Shown piece by piece: positions 4,939-5,932 of a stretch of 5,932 bases of DNA. The notes beneath the pieces are model-generated. The model was given only the letters and a program-made list of their open reading frames with translations, was not told the DNA's origin and did not search any database. The position numbers and the translations under genes are program-made. Source of the stretch: Bacillota bacterium (lineage in GTDB: Bacteria; Bacillota; Clostridia; Christensenellales; UMGS416); contig JAEYRA010000170.1 of assembly GCA_023409755.1 (NCBI GenBank), positions 1 through 5,932 of the forward strand, in the 5' to 3' direction. Position 1 is the first letter of the stretch. Each line of letters starts with the position of its first letter.

Positions 4939-5932
4939 TCAGCTCCGGCGGAGGTACTCGTCCACCTGCTCGGCACAGTTCATCCCATCGGCCATGGCCT
5001 TGACGACCAAGCTCTGGCCGGTGCGCATGTCGCCGCAGGTGAACCAGCCTTCGGCGGGGCCTTTGCCGCCGCTGATGGCCTTGGTGTACTCCTGCGCGCC
5101 GGTGAAGCCCATGGCCAGCAGCACCAGGTCGGCTGGCACGGTCCGTTCGGTGCCGGCGATGTTCTGGGGCACGCGGCGGCCATCGCGTATAACCCACTCC
5201 ACCTCAACGGTGTGCAGCTCCCGCACATGCCTGTCGCCCACGAACTCCAGCGTCTGCATGCAGTATTGGCGCGGGTCGTCACCCCACACGGCGATGGCTT
5301 CCTGCTGGCCGTAGTCAGTCTTCTTCACAAAGGGCCAACGGGGCCAGGGGTTGCTGGCGGCGCGGTATTCAGGGGAGGGGGGCATGATCTCAAACTGAAT
5401 GACGCTGTCTGCCCCCTGGCGGATGGCAGTGGCTGTGCAGTCATTGCCCGTGTCGCCGCCACCGATGACGACAACGCGCTTGCCAGCCAGGGGCTTCTCG
5501 GCCTCGCGGCCCTCCAGCACCCGGCGGGTGGCGTCGGCCAGGAACGGCACGGCGAACTCAATGCCTGCAAGGTCGCGGCCTGGTACCTTGTGGTCGCGGG
5601 GGGCTTCGGCCCCGCAGCAGAGTACCACCGCATCATAGCCAGCCAGGAGCTCTCTGCTGTTGTCGGCAGTCACGTTGGTGCCGCAGCGGAAAGTGATTCC
5701 CTCTTGCTCCATGATGCGTACGCGACGCATCACCACGTCCTGTTTGGGCAGCTTCATGTTGGGGATGCCGAAGGTCAACAAGCCACCGGGCAACTCGTTC
5801 TTCTCAAATACCGTCACCTCGTGGCCGAAGTGATTCAAGCGCCAGGCCGTGGTGAGGCCGGCGGGGCCGGAGCCGATGACGGCGACGGTGCAACCGGTGC
5901 GTGCGGCAGGCACCTGGGGCTGCTCCCAGCCG
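4939..5932 (-). CDS. gltD: Glutamate synthase (NADPH) small subunit GltD, C-terminal part, cut by window edge
   Basis: The visible 330 residues are the FAD/NADPH part of GltD, which takes electrons from NADPH to the large GltB subunit for glutamate formation from glutamine and 2-oxoglutarate in the cytoplasm. The fragment opens with GWEQPQVPAARTG, the hallmark before the first Rossmann motif GSGPAG (20-25, counting from the window edge). GGLLTFGIPNMKLPK (49-63) and NPWPRWP (194-200) are GltD-type signatures. The NADPH motif GGGDTG is at 157-162, and the closing FAD block CGDMRTGQSLVV is at 299-310. The frame is open through the right edge, and the N-terminal Fe-S Cys region and true start lie outside; the GTG at 5913 is internal. 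The full protein is usually about 470-490 residues. Whether gltB adjoins cannot be seen. A GltD-like electron-transfer subunit of another enzyme is the less likely alternative. GC is higher than in the left operon. Confidence 0.93.
   Translation of the reverse strand, partial: GWEQPQVPAARTGCTVAVIGSGPAGLTTAWRLNHFGHEVTVFEKNELPGGLLTFGIPNMKLPKQDVVMRRVRIMEQEGITFRCGTNVTADNSRELLAGYDAVVLCCGAEAPRDHKVPGRDLAGIEFAVPFLADATRRVLEGREAEKPLAGKRVVVIGGGDTGNDCTATAIRQGADSVIQFEIMPPSPEYRAASNPWPRWPFVKKTDYGQQEAIAVWGDDPRQYCMQTLEFVGDRHVRELHTVEVEWVIRDGRRVPQNIAGTERTVPADLVLLAMGFTGAQEYTKAISGGKGPAEGWFTCGDMRTGQSLVVKAMADGMNCAEQVDEYLRRS

Noticed and set aside
4916..5314. 132-residue plus-strand frame opposite gltD
   Set aside because: It is a shadow frame in high-GC coding sequence; gltD motifs on the minus strand are decisive.
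5913..5913. GTG 5913 as the start of the right-hand gene
   Set aside because: The frame continues upstream to the window edge with the GltD-typical GWEQPQ, so GTG is an internal Val codon.
1..5932. CRISPR array or tandem repeats
   Set aside because: No regularly spaced direct repeats were seen on reading through the window.

Overview
The window looks like a piece of a low-to-mid GC Gram-positive chromosome, most likely a gut-type Clostridia member. This rests on the strong purine-rich Shine-Dalgarno sites, the use of TTG and GTG starts, and the gene families present. The assignment is inference, since there is no rRNA or other phylogenetic marker in view.

Layout. (1) Positions 1-2377, minus strand: a tightly overlapping three-gene operon. 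Its order is an HSL-type alpha/beta hydrolase, an alcohol-acetyltransferase/condensation-fold acyltransferase, and the N-terminus of a zinc-ribbon membrane protein (DUF6320-like) that runs off the left edge. Both junctions overlap by exactly 14 nt, which suggests translational coupling and a joint role in making or remodelling an ester or acyl product. The product cannot be read from the sequence. (2) 2378-3283: a 906-bp spacer without a convincing intact gene. It holds a candidate promoter for the operon, a dyad resembling an IS21-family end, a small intrinsic-terminator-like hairpin, decayed coding-like sequence on the minus strand, and the Shine-Dalgarno of the next gene. (3) 3284-4552, plus strand: a stand-alone FAD-dependent oxidoreductase with an intact Rossmann motif. 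(4) 4553-4938: a 386-bp convergent spacer, unusually dense in perfect palindromes and ending in an 11-bp-stem hairpin that can act as a terminator. (5) 4939-5932, minus strand: the C-terminal two thirds of GltD, the NADPH-dependent glutamate synthase small subunit, cut by the right edge.

The operon is near 40-50% GC in sampled lines, while the oxidoreductase and especially gltD reach about 65-70%. The window is therefore compositionally mosaic. The left operon and the decayed spacer look like accessory DNA beside a housekeeping gene. The most interesting unit is the hydrolase/acyltransferase/DUF6320 operon, which recurs as a neighbourhood in Firmicutes (from memory) but has no assigned product.
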